Shown in pieces: positions 1 to 10,082 of a DNA stretch of 64,000 nucleotides. A model generated the notes under the pieces. It was given only the letters and a program-made list of their open reading frames with translations. It had not been told where the DNA came from and made no database searches. Location: the NCBI GenBank assembly GCA_022827905.1, contig JAJEIQ010000055.1, positions 32,940-96,939 on the forward strand, given 5' to 3'. The position numbers and the translations under genes were made by a program. The stretch comes from Pseudomonadales bacterium (GTDB lineage: Bacteria; Pseudomonadota; Gammaproteobacteria; Pseudomonadales; Azotimanducaceae). Numbering within the stretch: the stretch's first letter is position 1; every line of letters starts with the position of its first letter.

Positions 1-1312
1 TCAACACCGAGGGGCTGCCCGGACCGGTGACGGTGAACAAATTGGGGAAGTCCGGGACCATGAGACCTAGGTAGGTGCGTGGCCCTTCCCGCCAGGCCTG
101 CTTGAGCCTTCGCCCTCCCAAACCGCGGATGTCCATGCGCAGCAGGGCGCCGGTCATGGCGTCGAACCCGGTCGCTAGGACCAAGTCGTCCAGCTCGACG
201 AAACGGTCGGCTAACCGCACGCCGCCGGGCTCTATGGCCTTGACGGGGTGCTTCCTCAAGTCGATCAGGTGCACGTTGGAGCGGTTGTACGTGTCGTAGT
301 AGTTCGTGTCCACGCAGATGCGCTTGGTGCCGATGGGGTGGGTCGTCGGGCAGAGCGCCTCCGCCGTTGCCGGGTCGTTGACGATGGCCCGGATTCTGGC
401 GCGGACGAAGTCGGCGACCCGGCGGTTGGATGCCTCGTTGCTCATCAAGTCACCAATGCTGGTCATGAAGTGGGCGCCGCCCCGGGACCAGTACGCCTTG
501 CAAACCCGGTCTATCTCTTCTTGGGGGGCCGACTCCGCCGTGGACAGGGCCGGTTTGCGGTCGCGGGCAACGACCTCTAGGTCCCCGGAACCCATGGAGA
601 GGCCGAGCCGCTGGTGTGCCCGGTGCTCCGGGTAGCGGGCCTTGAACTCGCGCACGAACTCCGGGTCGAGCGGCGCGTTCATGGCGGGGATGCTGAAATT
701 GGCCGTGCGCTGAAAGACCGTCAGCTGGGCGGCTTCATCGGCAATGACCGGAATCGATTGGATGCCGGTGGAACCGGTGCCGAAAATGCCGACCCGCCGG
801 CCGCCGAAGTGGACCGCTTCGTGGGGCCACAGGTTGGTTCGATAGATTCCCCCGGTGAAGTCCGCCAAGCCGGGCAGGTCGGGTTCGAGGGGGACGGACA
901 GACAGCCGGTGGCCATGATGCAGAATGGTGCCCGGACTTGGTCGCCTTGGTCGGTGCGCACCTGCCACAGGCATTCGGCTTCATCGAAGCGGGCGGATTC
1001 GACCCGCCGCTCGAAGCGGATGTCCCGCCGCAGGTCGAACCGGTCCGCCACGTGGCCTATGTAGCGCAGAATCTCGGGCTGGGTGGGGTAGCGGTCGGTC
1101 CACTCCCATTCCTGCTGCAGTTCTTCGCTGAACGAATAGGAATAGGCCAGGCTTTCCACGTCGCAGCGGGCGCCGGGGTAGCGGTTCCAGTACCAAGTGC
1201 CGCCGACATCGCCGCCAGCCTCGTATACCCGCGCGGTCAATCCCATGCCGCGCAGGCGATGCAGCATGTAGAGCCCGGCAAAACCGGCGCCGACGATGAT
1301 CGCATCGAACAT
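1..1312 (-). CDS. Flavin-containing (Baeyer-Villiger-type) monooxygenase, 3' end beyond the window
   Basis: An ATG at 1312 opens a frame with no stop before base 1, giving at least 437 residues; the C-terminus lies outside. It has an FAD Rossmann motif GAGFAG (residues 8-13), GGTWYWNRYPGARCD (37-51), a BVMO fingerprint region FTGGIYRTNLWP (152-163) and a second NADPH site GTGSTG (178-183). It ends in the typical GPGSPSV stretch. Such enzymes use NADPH and O2 to insert oxygen next to a carbonyl or to oxidise heteroatoms in the cytoplasm. The usual fingerprint FxGxxxHxxxW carries Arg where the conserved His is expected, so true Baeyer-Villiger activity is uncertain. The start lies 6 bp after the amidohydrolase stop, so the two are probably co-transcribed with the second BVMO upstream. 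Confidence 0.88.
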   Translation of the reverse strand, partial: MFDAIIVGAGFAGLYMLHRLRGMGLTARVYEAGGDVGGTWYWNRYPGARCDVESLAYSYSFSEELQQEWEWTDRYPTQPEILRYIGHVADRFDLRRDIRFERRVESARFDEAECLWQVRTDQGDQVRAPFCIMATGCLSVPLEPDLPGLADFTGGIYRTNLWPHEAVHFGGRRVGIFGTGSTGIQSIPVIADEAAQLTVFQRTANFSIPAMNAPLDPEFVREFKARYPEHRAHQRLGLSMGSGDLEVVARDRKPALSTAESAPQEEIDRVCKAYWSRGGAHFMTSIGDLMSNEASNRRVADFVRARIRAIVNDPATAEALCPTTHPIGTKRICVDTNYYDTYNRSNVHLIDLRKHPVKAIEPGGVRLADRFVELDDLVLATGFDAMTGALLRMDIRGLGGRRLKQAWREGPRTYLGLMVPDFPNLFTVTGPGSPSVL

Positions 1313-1318
1313 GCCGTA

Positions 1319-3070
1319 TCAACGTCTGCCGCGAATGAGCCGTCCCGGCCGCGCCCCGGTATCCTCGTCGTGCTCACGGGTCACTTCGCCGTTCACCAAC
1401 GTTGCGATGTAGCCGCTTGCCGGCTGCAGGAAACGCAGGCCGCCCGCCGGCAGGTCGTTGACGGCGTAGGGCAGGCCGAGTTTCAAGTTGTTGAAGTCGA
1501 TCACGTTGATGTCGGCGCGCTTGCCCGGAGCCAGCAGGCCCCGGTCGGAGAGGCCGTATAGCGCGGCGGTTTCCGCGCACTGCTTGCGGACCAGGTATTC
1601 CAACGGCAGGCGGGGGCCCTGGCGGTCGCGTGCCCAGTAGGTGAGCAGGTGGGTGGTGCTTGAGGCGTCGCAGATCAACTGGCAGTGGGCGCCGCCGTCG
1701 GCGAGGCCAATGACGGAATGCGGATCGGCCATCAGGTCATGGAGCGCGTCGAAGTTGCCGCGGGCGAAGTTGAGGGTGGGCATCATCAGTATGGCGTGGC
1801 CATCCTCGGCCATCATCAGGTCATACAGGTGCGCTTCGACATCCACGCCCCGGCGCCGTGCGTCCGTGGCCACGGACGTCTCCGCACGCGGTTCATAGTT
1901 GATCGGGTTGCCGAGCGGGAACAGGTTCTCGATGCTCTGGGCGATGAGCAGATGCATGGCGTCGTTGACGGAATCAGACAGCGGCGGCGCGTTGTCCTCG
2001 CTTAAGATGGCTGCCCGGACCTCGGGTCTGCGCAGTGCATCCAGACGTTGCTTCAGCGGCAGGCCGGCGATCTTGAGATAGCTCGGACGTCGCTGAAACA
2101 GGTGGTTCGACTGCCAGGAGAGCAGCACGCCCCCCGGGCGTGAGGCGGTCTGCGGATGCAGGTGGGCGCCGTTCGCGTTCGCCTGGGCCACGTATGCCAT
2201 GACGCGCTTCCATGCATCCGAGTCTTCAATGAACTCGACGATTAGGAAGGTGATGGGCAGTCCCGTTTCCCGGCTCAGGCGGTTCATCCAGTGCAATTCG
2301 CTTTCCAGGCGCGCTTCGTTGCCCAGCGCCAGGCCGGCCTGTCCGACCGAACCGCCGGGCACCAGTTCGAACACGGCCCCGGAACGCTGCATGGCGCGGC
2401 CGATGGCGAACACCTCGTCCTCCGTGGCGAAGGTGCCGGGCACCGGATCGCCGTTGATCGACTGATGGCCGAGAATCCGCGAAGTGGTGAAGCCCAGCGC
2501 CCCGGCATCCAGGGCTTCGGCAGTCAGCACGGCCATCGCCCCGATGTCCTCGGCGGTGGCGGCTTCGTTGCGGACGCCCCGTTCGCCCATCACATAGCTG
2601 CGCACCGGGCCGTGGGCGATCTGGGCGCCCACGTCCATGGACCAGCGCTTGGCGTCGAGCAGGTCGAGGTATTCCGGGAACGACTCCCAGTTCCAGTCGA
2701 TGCCCTCGTGGAGCGCGGTGCCGGGAATGTCCTCGACGCCCTCCATGAGCTGGATCAGTTCATCCTGCTCCCCGGGCCGCACCGGCGCGAACCCGACGCC
2801 GCAGTTGCCGGTGACCACCGTCGTGGTCCCGTGCGATGCGGATGGGTCCAGGCAGTCGTCCCAAGTGGCCTGCCCGTCGTAATGGGTGTGGATGTCCACG
2901 AAACCCGGCGTGACGATGGCGCCGTCGGCGTCGATGCGGCGGCGAGCGGGCGCGGTGATGCGCTCCTCGACGGCGGTGATGAGGCCGCCGTCAATGGCGA
3001 TGTCGGCGGGACGCGGTTTGCCGCCCGTGCCGTCAACGACAAGGCCTGACTTGATCAGCAGATCGTGCAT
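1319..3070 (-). CDS. N-acyl-D-amino-acid deacylase-type amidohydrolase
   Basis: 583 residues in the D-aminoacylase branch of the amidohydrolase superfamily (cytoplasmic, metal-dependent hydrolysis of amide bonds). The metal-binding HTHYDGQ motif follows TPGFVDI near residue 65. SHGTTTVVTGNCGVGFAP, typical of this family, comes next, and a late GLADGGAHCQL stretch supplies further metal ligands. The frame is open for 36 more codons, but the ATG at 3070 is chosen because it follows a Shine-Dalgarno-like CGGAGG and the conserved N-terminus starts there. It sits between two flavin monooxygenases on the same strand, so it may hydrolyse an amide, lactam or related intermediate of the same route. 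The true substrate cannot be read from sequence. Confidence 0.87.
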   Translation of the reverse strand: MHDLLIKSGLVVDGTGGKPRPADIAIDGGLITAVEERITAPARRRIDADGAIVTPGFVDIHTHYDGQATWDDCLDPSASHGTTTVVTGNCGVGFAPVRPGEQDELIQLMEGVEDIPGTALHEGIDWNWESFPEYLDLLDAKRWSMDVGAQIAHGPVRSYVMGERGVRNEAATAEDIGAMAVLTAEALDAGALGFTTSRILGHQSINGDPVPGTFATEDEVFAIGRAMQRSGAVFELVPGGSVGQAGLALGNEARLESELHWMNRLSRETGLPITFLIVEFIEDSDAWKRVMAYVAQANANGAHLHPQTASRPGGVLLSWQSNHLFQRRPSYLKIAGLPLKQRLDALRRPEVRAAILSEDNAPPLSDSVNDAMHLLIAQSIENLFPLGNPINYEPRAETSVATDARRRGVDVEAHLYDLMMAEDGHAILMMPTLNFARGNFDALHDLMADPHSVIGLADGGAHCQLICDASSTTHLLTYWARDRQGPRLPLEYLVRKQCAETAALYGLSDRGLLAPGKRADINVIDFNNLKLGLPYAVNDLPAGGLRFLQPASGYIATLVNGEVTREHDEDTGARPGRLIRGRR

Positions 3071-3110
3071 GTTTCGATTCCTCCGTGTTTCGTGTTTCCT
3101 AGCTGCTTCG

Positions 3111-4934
3111 TCAGTCAACCTGGAATCCCTCCAGATTGCCCTGTTCGCGCCATTCGGCCAGCAGCGCGTTGAATGCATTGATTCCCGGCGCGTAGGTCTG
3201 GTTCGCCAAGCCCTTGCTCGGGTCGTCGAGGTGTCCCTCGTTGTTGTAGTAGCCCGGCGTGCAGGAGTCCAGGAAGTCGCGGTTGGCGTAGGCCAGCCTC
3301 TGGATCTCCGCCACCCAGGCCGCCTCGGCCTCGGGCGTCACCTCAGCGCTTGAGCAACCGCGTTTGCGCACCTCGTCGATGATGTAGGCAATGTGGCGCG
3401 CCTGGTCGTCGAACATGGCCGTCATGTTGACCGATAGGGCGCTCTGGTTGACGCCAATGAAGAACCAATTCGGGAAGCCGTGGCTCGACATGCCGTGCAG
3501 GGTCCTCAGTCCCATTGCCCAATGCTCAAACAGCGATTTGCCGCCCCGCCCGACAATGTCGAAGCTGACGCGCCGCCGCGGCGACGAGGAGATCTCGAAG
3601 CCAGTGGCGTAGACGATGCAGTCCGCTTCGTACTCGACGCCGTTGGCGACGACGCCCCGCTCGGTGATGCGGTCCACGCCCTGGTTTGCGCTGACATCGA
3701 TGAGCTGCACGTTGGGGCTGTTGAAGGTCGCGAGATACTCGTCGTTGAAGGTGGGACGCTTGCAGAACTGGCGGTACCAGGGCTTGAGCGCCTCCGCAAT
3801 CGCCGGGTCGTTCACCGTGTCGTCGACCCGCGCGCGGATCTCGTTCATCTTGCGGAAATCTTCGATCTCGGCGGCCAGCGCAAGTTCCTCGGGGTCGCCT
3901 TCCACAGCCACCTCGCGTGGCAACGTAGTCTGCACGCGGCGGAAGATGTCGGTCCATGAGTCCGCGACCAGATCTTCGGTGAACGGGCGGCCCACCATGA
4001 TGTCGGCGAAGTTTTCGCGCCGCGCGCGCTGCCATCCCGGTTTCAGGGACCGGTACCAAGCTTCGTCGGTCGGCTGGTTGCGGCGCAGGTCCACCGAAGA
4101 GGGTGTGCGCTGGAAAACGTAGAGCGCCTTGGCGTGTTCGCCGAGATAGGGCACTGCCTGGATGGCGGTGCAGCCGGTGCCGATGACGGCGACGCGCTTG
4201 TCCGCGAGTTTCGTCAGGCCGCCGTGCTGGTTGCCGCCGGTGTAGTCGTAATCCCAGCGGCTGGTGTGAAAGGAGTGGCCCCGGTAGTCGTGGATGCCGT
4301 CGATGCCCGGCAGCTTCGGCACGTTGGCGGTGCCGGCTGCCTGAATGACGAAGCGCGCGCGGATGTCGTCGCCGCGGTGGGTGGACACCTGCCAGCGCTG
4401 GGCCTCGTCGCTCCACTTAAGTTCCGTGACCCGCGTCTGGAAGAGTGCGAGGTCATAGAGGCCGTAGTGGTCGCCGATGCGCTGGGAGTGTTCGAGGATC
4501 TCGGCGGCGTAGGAGTACTTCTCCTTCGGCATGTAGCTGAGTTCCTCCAGCAGCGGCAGGTAGCAGTACGATTCGATGTCGCACTGGCATCCCGGGTAGC
4601 GGTTCCAGTACCAGGTGCCGCCGAAGTCCGCGCCCGATTCGATCAGCAGGATGTCCTCGACGCCCCGTTCCTGAAGCCGCGCCGCCGCCATCATGCCGCT
4701 GAAGCCGCCACCGATGATGACCACGTCCACTTCCCGTTGCAGCGCATCCCGTTCCAGGGGCGCTTCAACGAACGGATCCTGGTCCGCATAGTGCGCATAT
4801 TCATCCATGGTGCGCAGGAACTGATCGTCCCCGTCGTTGCGCAAGCGCTTGTCGCGCTCGATGCGGTACTTCTCCCGCAACGCGTCCGGGTCGAAGTCTA
4901 GGTTGGAGTATTGCTTCTTAAGTGCTGTGTTCAT
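3111..4934 (-). CDS. Baeyer-Villiger monooxygenase (cyclohexanone/phenylacetone monooxygenase type)
   Basis: 607 residues, near the size of type I BVMOs with an N-terminal extension. FAD site GGGFSG (75-80), FGGTWYWNRYPG (104-115), BVMO fingerprint YRGHSFHTSRWD (217-228) with the key His present, and NADPH site GTGCTA. It would convert a ketone to an ester or lactone with NADPH and O2. It heads a minus-strand cluster with the amidohydrolase (40 bp downstream) and a second monooxygenase. A hydrolase is transcribed divergently from the shared 150-bp upstream gap. The start is the ATG at 4934; the Shine-Dalgarno sequence is weak (AGGGGAC). Confidence 0.92.
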   Translation of the reverse strand: MNTALKKQYSNLDFDPDALREKYRIERDKRLRNDGDDQFLRTMDEYAHYADQDPFVEAPLERDALQREVDVVIIGGGFSGMMAAARLQERGVEDILLIESGADFGGTWYWNRYPGCQCDIESYCYLPLLEELSYMPKEKYSYAAEILEHSQRIGDHYGLYDLALFQTRVTELKWSDEAQRWQVSTHRGDDIRARFVIQAAGTANVPKLPGIDGIHDYRGHSFHTSRWDYDYTGGNQHGGLTKLADKRVAVIGTGCTAIQAVPYLGEHAKALYVFQRTPSSVDLRRNQPTDEAWYRSLKPGWQRARRENFADIMVGRPFTEDLVADSWTDIFRRVQTTLPREVAVEGDPEELALAAEIEDFRKMNEIRARVDDTVNDPAIAEALKPWYRQFCKRPTFNDEYLATFNSPNVQLIDVSANQGVDRITERGVVANGVEYEADCIVYATGFEISSSPRRRVSFDIVGRGGKSLFEHWAMGLRTLHGMSSHGFPNWFFIGVNQSALSVNMTAMFDDQARHIAYIIDEVRKRGCSSAEVTPEAEAAWVAEIQRLAYANRDFLDSCTPGYYNNEGHLDDPSKGLANQTYAPGINAFNALLAEWREQGNLEGFQVD

Positions 4935-5083
4935 GCTGTGAGTCCCCTGACTCTTGACCTCTGGTCTGCGATCGGCACTTCACCTTGTCGCTGTTTCAAA
5001 AGTCTGCGCTTATTGTTGGCCCAAGTCAATTTGGTTACGCTATGCGTTGCACTGTTGATGCGAATTTATGTGGAAATGCGACC

Positions 5084-6094
5084 ATGAAAAGCCAACATAT
5101 CAATACGCGAGCCCTGCGGATGCACTATTTGGAAGAAGGTGAGGGCTTCCCGGTGATCGCCATTCACGGCTGGCCGGAAACGTCCCGCGAGTGGACCGAG
5201 GTCGCGGGGGACCTAGCCGGCGACTGGCGCGTGCTGGCACCGGACACACGAGGCCACGGCGCCACCGAAGCGCCGCCCGATGGCTACGACCGGGCGCGAT
5301 TGGCCATGGACATCGTCGACTTCATGGACGCGCTCGGCATCGAGCGTTGCCCGATCGTGGCGCACGACTGGGGCGGGATCATTGCGGTGAAGCTGGCGCT
5401 GGATCATGGCGAGCGGGTTGAGCGCCTTTGCCTGCTGGACACCATCTGCACCGGCTGGCCGGTCTTTGTTCAGTACTACTATTGGTTCATGGATGGCGAC
5501 CGTGCGGAGCGATTTCTGAACACCAGGGCGCGGGACTTCATTGCATCCGTGGTGGGCGGCCAGAATCGAGGACTGCCGCTGCCGCCGGACTGCCCGGTTG
5601 AATTCCAGTCGCCGGACCTGACGGCGCCGGAGCCTTGGGCCGCGGACGAGGTGCTCGATGCATACACGAGCCCCTACGAGCAGGGCGATGCCGCACGGGT
5701 GAACTGCAACTACTATCGCAGCATGCAGTTTCATCGCGTCGTTCCCGATGCGGGCGCCCTCAACGGCGAACGCTACCAACCGGTGCCGCAGGAAGAGATG
5801 GGGCGGATGTGGCGCAACGGCGAGGTTGCTGCCGAGTACCTCGATTTTGCGCCGGAAGACCGTCACAAGACCTACGACGGCGAAACCCTGTGGCTGTATG
5901 ACCGATATTTGGTCGAGTTCGCTGGCGGCCGCGTTAACGAGGCCGGGATACCCGTGGGTGATCCGAGTTTCGACTCGTTCAGCCGGCATTTTCCCAACCT
6001 CCGTGCCGAGGGGATGGTCGGCGGGCACTTCTTCGCCGAATCCCACCCGGAGGAAACGGCACGGCGCATCGACCGCTTCCTTGGTCGTGAGTAA
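5084..6094 (+). CDS. Alpha/beta hydrolase, epoxide hydrolase-like
   Basis: 336 residues. The oxyanion-hole motif HGWPETS and the nucleophile elbow VAHDWGG, with Asp rather than Ser as nucleophile, point to epoxide hydrolases and haloalkane dehalogenases rather than esterases. The C-terminal VGGHFFAESHPEE supplies the catalytic His. The ATG at 5084 is preferred because the fold begins a few residues later; the frame itself is open 33 codons further upstream. Divergent from the BVMO gene and convergent with the serine hydrolase. A role hydrolysing an epoxide or ester intermediate of the neighbouring oxidative pathway is inferred. Confidence 0.86.
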   Translation: MKSQHINTRALRMHYLEEGEGFPVIAIHGWPETSREWTEVAGDLAGDWRVLAPDTRGHGATEAPPDGYDRARLAMDIVDFMDALGIERCPIVAHDWGGIIAVKLALDHGERVERLCLLDTICTGWPVFVQYYYWFMDGDRAERFLNTRARDFIASVVGGQNRGLPLPPDCPVEFQSPDLTAPEPWAADEVLDAYTSPYEQGDAARVNCNYYRSMQFHRVVPDAGALNGERYQPVPQEEMGRMWRNGEVAAEYLDFAPEDRHKTYDGETLWLYDRYLVEFAGGRVNEAGIPVGDPSFDSFSRHFPNLRAEGMVGGHFFAESHPEETARRIDRFLGRE

Positions 6095-6110
6095 AGGCCC
6101 GATTCCAACT

Positions 6111-7397
6111 TCAGATCAGCGCCTCGTAGGTCAGTTTCTCGAATCGTTCCCCAAGGTTCGCCTTCGGCAGGAACTGGTACAGGAACACCTGGGTGAAGAA
6201 CAGGCCAGCGAGATCCTCCGCCGGGTCCACGAAGAAGGAGGTGCCGGCGGCGCCGCCCCAACCGAATTGGCCTGGCGAGCCGGGCGTGAACGAACCGCCG
6301 ATGCCCTTGCGCACCGAGTAGCCGAAACCGAAGCCGTAGTTGGGCCCGGTGCCTAGGTCGATGTTTCGGGTGCCGATGTGGTTGGTCGTCATCAGGTCCA
6401 CCGTCTTGCGCCCGAGGACGCGCGTCCCGTCCAATTCGCCGCCGTTCAGCAGCATTTGGGCAAAACGGGCATAGTCCGCTGGGGTGCTGAGCATGCCGCC
6501 GAACATGCCGTTGCCGGACATGAGCGCGCGATTTGACCCGCCCGCTTTCTCGGCGTCCTCCGGCCGTTCGCGGACCCTCAGGTTCTCATCCTCGTCCCAC
6601 TCGTATTCGGTGACGAGCCGGCTTAGGTTCTGCTCAGCGCAGTAGAATCCGCTGTCCGCCATGCCCAGCGGCTCGAAGATGCGTTCGCGGAACAGGGTGT
6701 CCAGATCCTGGCCGGTTAGCCGGGTCAGGAACAGGCTGAGCACGTCGAAATCCGACGCATAGTTCCAAGTCTCGCCCGGCTGCGCGAACAGCGGCACGTC
6801 GGCGATGGCCAGCACCTTCTCCTCGTAGCTGTGCTCGGGATGGTTGACCCGTTCGGCCGGGCCGAAGAAACCCGTCCCTTCCCAAGTGGGCTCCATCAGC
6901 GGGGCATAGGCGGCGGGTGTGCGGGTGATGGCCGGCAGCCCGGAGGTCATCGTCAGCAGGTCGAACAGGGTGATCTCCCGGCAGGCCGGCACGGTGGCCT
7001 CCACCGAGAGCCCGCCGCGCACGCGTTCCGCCGGGCCGGGATAGGCCGCGACCCGGGGGTTCTCGAACTCGGGCAGCCACTTCGACACCGGCTCGTCGAG
7101 GAAGAAGGCCCCGTCCTCGAACAGCGACATCACCACGGCGGCGGTGACCGGCTTGGTCTGTGAATACATGCGGAACAAAGAGTCCATCGAGACTGGCGCT
7201 TCGCGGTCCATGTCCAGTCGGCCGGAGGCGTGTCGATGCACAACTTGGCCGTGGCGCAGGAGCACCGTCGCCGTTCCAGGAACTTGGCGGGCCTCGACGG
7301 CCGCGTCCATGGTGTGTCCGATGCGCCCGAGCCGGTCGGCGCACAAGCCCGCTTCTGGCGGCGCGGCGATGGGAAGTCCGGCAAATGTCTGGGTCAT
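6111..7397 (-). CDS. Serine hydrolase of the class C beta-lactamase / EstB family
   Basis: 428 residues. The SxxK nucleophile motif is in RMYSQTKPVTAAVVM, the YxN-equivalent is WNYASDFDVL, and the C-terminal FGWGGAAGTSFFVDP region resembles the third active-site strand. Family members are esterases, transesterases or D-amino peptidases more often than antibiotic resistance enzymes. No convincing signal peptide, so probably cytoplasmic. The ATG at 7397 follows a good Shine-Dalgarno sequence, AGGAGG. Convergent with the alpha/beta hydrolase (16 bp apart) and divergent from the DUF5916 gene. Likely an esterase or lactonase, which would fit downstream of a Baeyer-Villiger enzyme; that is inference. 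Confidence 0.87.
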   Translation of the reverse strand: MTQTFAGLPIAAPPEAGLCADRLGRIGHTMDAAVEARQVPGTATVLLRHGQVVHRHASGRLDMDREAPVSMDSLFRMYSQTKPVTAAVVMSLFEDGAFFLDEPVSKWLPEFENPRVAAYPGPAERVRGGLSVEATVPACREITLFDLLTMTSGLPAITRTPAAYAPLMEPTWEGTGFFGPAERVNHPEHSYEEKVLAIADVPLFAQPGETWNYASDFDVLSLFLTRLTGQDLDTLFRERIFEPLGMADSGFYCAEQNLSRLVTEYEWDEDENLRVRERPEDAEKAGGSNRALMSGNGMFGGMLSTPADYARFAQMLLNGGELDGTRVLGRKTVDLMTTNHIGTRNIDLGTGPNYGFGFGYSVRKGIGGSFTPGSPGQFGWGGAAGTSFFVDPAEDLAGLFFTQVFLYQFLPKANLGERFEKLTYEALI

Positions 7398-7427
7398 TGA
7401 AGCCTCCTGTGGCTCAGTTTGAGTTGA

Positions 7428-9992
7428 TTGTGGGAATGCTACTCAAAGTGGTTTGTCCCGGGTGATGATATAGTGCCTCTTTCTTCGAATTCCCACGTGT
7501 TGATCCACCACAGCCGTCCTTGGGGCGTTTGGCTCTGCGCATTCGCTTGGCTTGGCGCCAGCGCCGCTGGCGCTGTCGAGCTCGGCGGGCAGCAGCTCAT
7601 CGAAGTCCTCGATGGAGTGCCGCGTCACCACATCCGCGTGCCGACCTCGGCCGATGCCGATGCCGCCATCCGCATCGATGGGGTGGTGGATGAGGCCGCT
7701 TGGCGACAGGTGCCCGACTACGACAACCTGCGCGTGGCGGTGCCGGGCACGGGTGAGCCCGGCGCCCACCGGACGGAGCTGCGGCTGCTGGCCACCGAAC
7801 GGGCGCTGTACGTCAGCGCGGTGATGCACCAGCCACCGGACACGCTAGTGCAACGGCTGTCCGCCCGCGATGAGTTCATCGACCGGGACACTTTCGGATT
7901 CACCCTGGACTCCGGCGGCGAAGGCCACTTTGCCTACTGGTTCATGGTTGCCTTGGGCGGTTCGGTGCTGGATGGCAAGGCGCTGCCGGAACGCCGCTTT
8001 CAAAACGACTGGGACGGTCCTTGGCGCAGCGCCACGGCTCGCCTCGACCACGGCTGGAGCGCCGAAATGATGCTGCCCTGGTCGATGATGAGCCTGCCCG
8101 ACGTTGACGGGGAGAGGGCCATGGGCTTTGCCTTCGCCCGTTACGTCGCCCATGACAGCCAACGCTACCAATGGCCCGGCCACTCTTATTCGTCGGCCCG
8201 CTTCGTCACCGCCCTGAACGCCATGCAGGTCGCCGGAGTGGAGCCGCGGCAACAAGTTTCCTTTATTCCGTTCGCGTCGATGACCAAGGACCAGGCCCGC
8301 GGCGATGACAAGGCCCGGGTGGGCGTTGACTTGGCTTGGCGGCCGTCGCCGAAGTTGGCGCTGGCGGCCACCGCGCTGCCGGACTTCGGGGCGGTGGAGG
8401 CGGATGACGTGGTGCTCAATCTCACCGCCTTGGAAACCTTCTTTCCCGAAAAACGGCTGTTCTTCCTGGAAGGCAACGAGGTGTTCGAATCCACTCCGCG
8501 GGCCAATTTCGGCAACATAGCCCGATCGATCACCAACGACAACTTCGCCAGCACCTCGCGCCGGGTATGGCGCAACGAGTTTCTGCCGGTGCCGGTCTCC
8601 CTGGTGAACACGCGCCGCATGGGCGGCACAGCCACCCAGGTTGAGGTGCCCGACGAGGTGGAACTGCGGCGCGGTGAACGTGGCTTGCCCACCGACCTGC
8701 TCGGCGCGGCCAAGGTGACCGGCGACGCGGGCAACCTCCGTTACGGCCTGATGGGCGCACTGGAGGATGACGTGGAGTGGTTGGGTGATATCGGCGGCGA
8801 ACGGGTCAAGGTGTCCGCGCCGGGCCGGGACTTCGCCGTGGCCCGCCTGCTCTATGAAACGGTGGGTGCCGACCGGCGCTCGGTGGGCTACATCGGCACC
8901 TTGGTGGCGGGCCCGATGCACGACGCCGAAGTGCACGGGATCGACGCCCACTACACCAGCAGCGACGGCGGCATCGTGGCCGATGCCCACGTCATGCGCA
9001 GCTTAGTGGACGGGGAGGCGGGCTACGGCGCCTTGTTTGATTTGCGCTACGCCCGCTCGCAGGCCATCCAGCACCAAGTGGCGCTGGACTACTTCGATGC
9101 GGACGTGGACTTCAATGACTTGGGCTTCTTGGCCCGCAACGACTATGTCGGGGCGCAGTACGCCTTGCAGTACGCCAATCCCGAAGGCATCGGACGCTTC
9201 AAGGTGATTCGCGGGGCGCTGGTGGCCCGCCAGGAGGTCAACCTGAGCGAAGGCCAAGTGGTGCACAGCGGGCTGTATTGGCGCAACTCCATGGTCCTGC
9301 CGGGCCGCAACACCGTCAACACGGCGCTGGCTTGGCTGCCGCGGCGCTATGAGGACCGCGACAGCCGCGACAACGGCGCCTATCGGGTGCGCCAGCGCTG
9401 GTGGGGCGACGTTCAGGTGGCGACCGATGCGGGCAAGGCGTTGAGCTTCTCGGCCAGCGTTGGGGCCTTGCAGGAAAATCTCGGCGATTGGACCTATGCC
9501 ATTGCGGCGGGCACCACGTGGCGGCCCTATGATCGGCTTTCCCTCGACTTTGACCTGCGTTACAAGCGCCGCCGTGGTTGGGTGGTGCATGCGGGGGATC
9601 GCAACTTCGGCACCTACAAAGGGCCGGACCTGCAGCCCTCCATCAGCCTGAATTGGGTGGCCGCGCCCCAGCACCAAGTGCGGCTGTCCCTGCAGTGGGC
9701 CGGCGTCAACGCCAAGCTGCAGGATTTCTGGGCCGTGCCGGAGGGTGACGGCAAGCTGGTGCCTGCCCAGCCGGACGATCCCGAACAGGACTTCAGCGTC
9801 AGCATCCTCACCGCCCAGCTCCGCTACCGATGGGAAATCGCCCCGCTGACCGACTTCTACTTGGTTTACAACCTGGGCAACGCGCTGCCCAACGACCCGA
9901 ACCGGGCGCTGGGCGGTCTGTTCAGTGATGCTTTCAACGACCCGGTGGTCGAGAGCTTTGTGGCCAAGCTGCGCTACCGATTCGGGAATTGA
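7428..9992 (+). CDS. DUF5916 outer-membrane-type protein with CBM9-like N-terminal domain
   Basis: Up to 854 residues. A CBM9-like domain (IRIDGVVDEAAWRQ and following) precedes a long region rich in alternating aromatic strands, as in DUF5916 proteins predicted to form an outer-membrane beta-barrel. The last residues, KLRYRFGN, end in the pattern of a barrel strand. The start is ambiguous. ATG 7428 begins only 31 bp from the divergent gene, and a secretion signal (WGVWLCAFAWLGASAAGA) appears later, so GTG 7497 would give a more natural signal peptide. Next to a TonB receptor, it may help sense, bind or process an exported substrate. Function unproven. Confidence 0.83.
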   Translation: MWECYSKWFVPGDDIVPLSSNSHVLIHHSRPWGVWLCAFAWLGASAAGAVELGGQQLIEVLDGVPRHHIRVPTSADADAAIRIDGVVDEAAWRQVPDYDNLRVAVPGTGEPGAHRTELRLLATERALYVSAVMHQPPDTLVQRLSARDEFIDRDTFGFTLDSGGEGHFAYWFMVALGGSVLDGKALPERRFQNDWDGPWRSATARLDHGWSAEMMLPWSMMSLPDVDGERAMGFAFARYVAHDSQRYQWPGHSYSSARFVTALNAMQVAGVEPRQQVSFIPFASMTKDQARGDDKARVGVDLAWRPSPKLALAATALPDFGAVEADDVVLNLTALETFFPEKRLFFLEGNEVFESTPRANFGNIARSITNDNFASTSRRVWRNEFLPVPVSLVNTRRMGGTATQVEVPDEVELRRGERGLPTDLLGAAKVTGDAGNLRYGLMGALEDDVEWLGDIGGERVKVSAPGRDFAVARLLYETVGADRRSVGYIGTLVAGPMHDAEVHGIDAHYTSSDGGIVADAHVMRSLVDGEAGYGALFDLRYARSQAIQHQVALDYFDADVDFNDLGFLARNDYVGAQYALQYANPEGIGRFKVIRGALVARQEVNLSEGQVVHSGLYWRNSMVLPGRNTVNTALAWLPRRYEDRDSRDNGAYRVRQRWWGDVQVATDAGKALSFSASVGALQENLGDWTYAIAAGTTWRPYDRLSLDFDLRYKRRRGWVVHAGDRNFGTYKGPDLQPSISLNWVAAPQHQVRLSLQWAGVNAKLQDFWAVPEGDGKLVPAQPDDPEQDFSVSILTAQLRYRWEIAPLTDFYLVYNLGNALPNDPNRALGGLFSDAFNDPVVESFVAKLRYRFGN

Positions 9993-10082
9993 CCGGCGGT
10001 CGTCTTGGCCAGTGGCCTTGCGCAATGCTGTTGGAGTGATAGCATTCGCGCTTTTATTGGGTTCAACCAAAGGAGAGAGAGA

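Noticed and set aside
6111..7397. Antibiotic-resistance beta-lactamase
   Set aside because: Motifs fit the EstB-like esterase branch and no signal peptide is seen.
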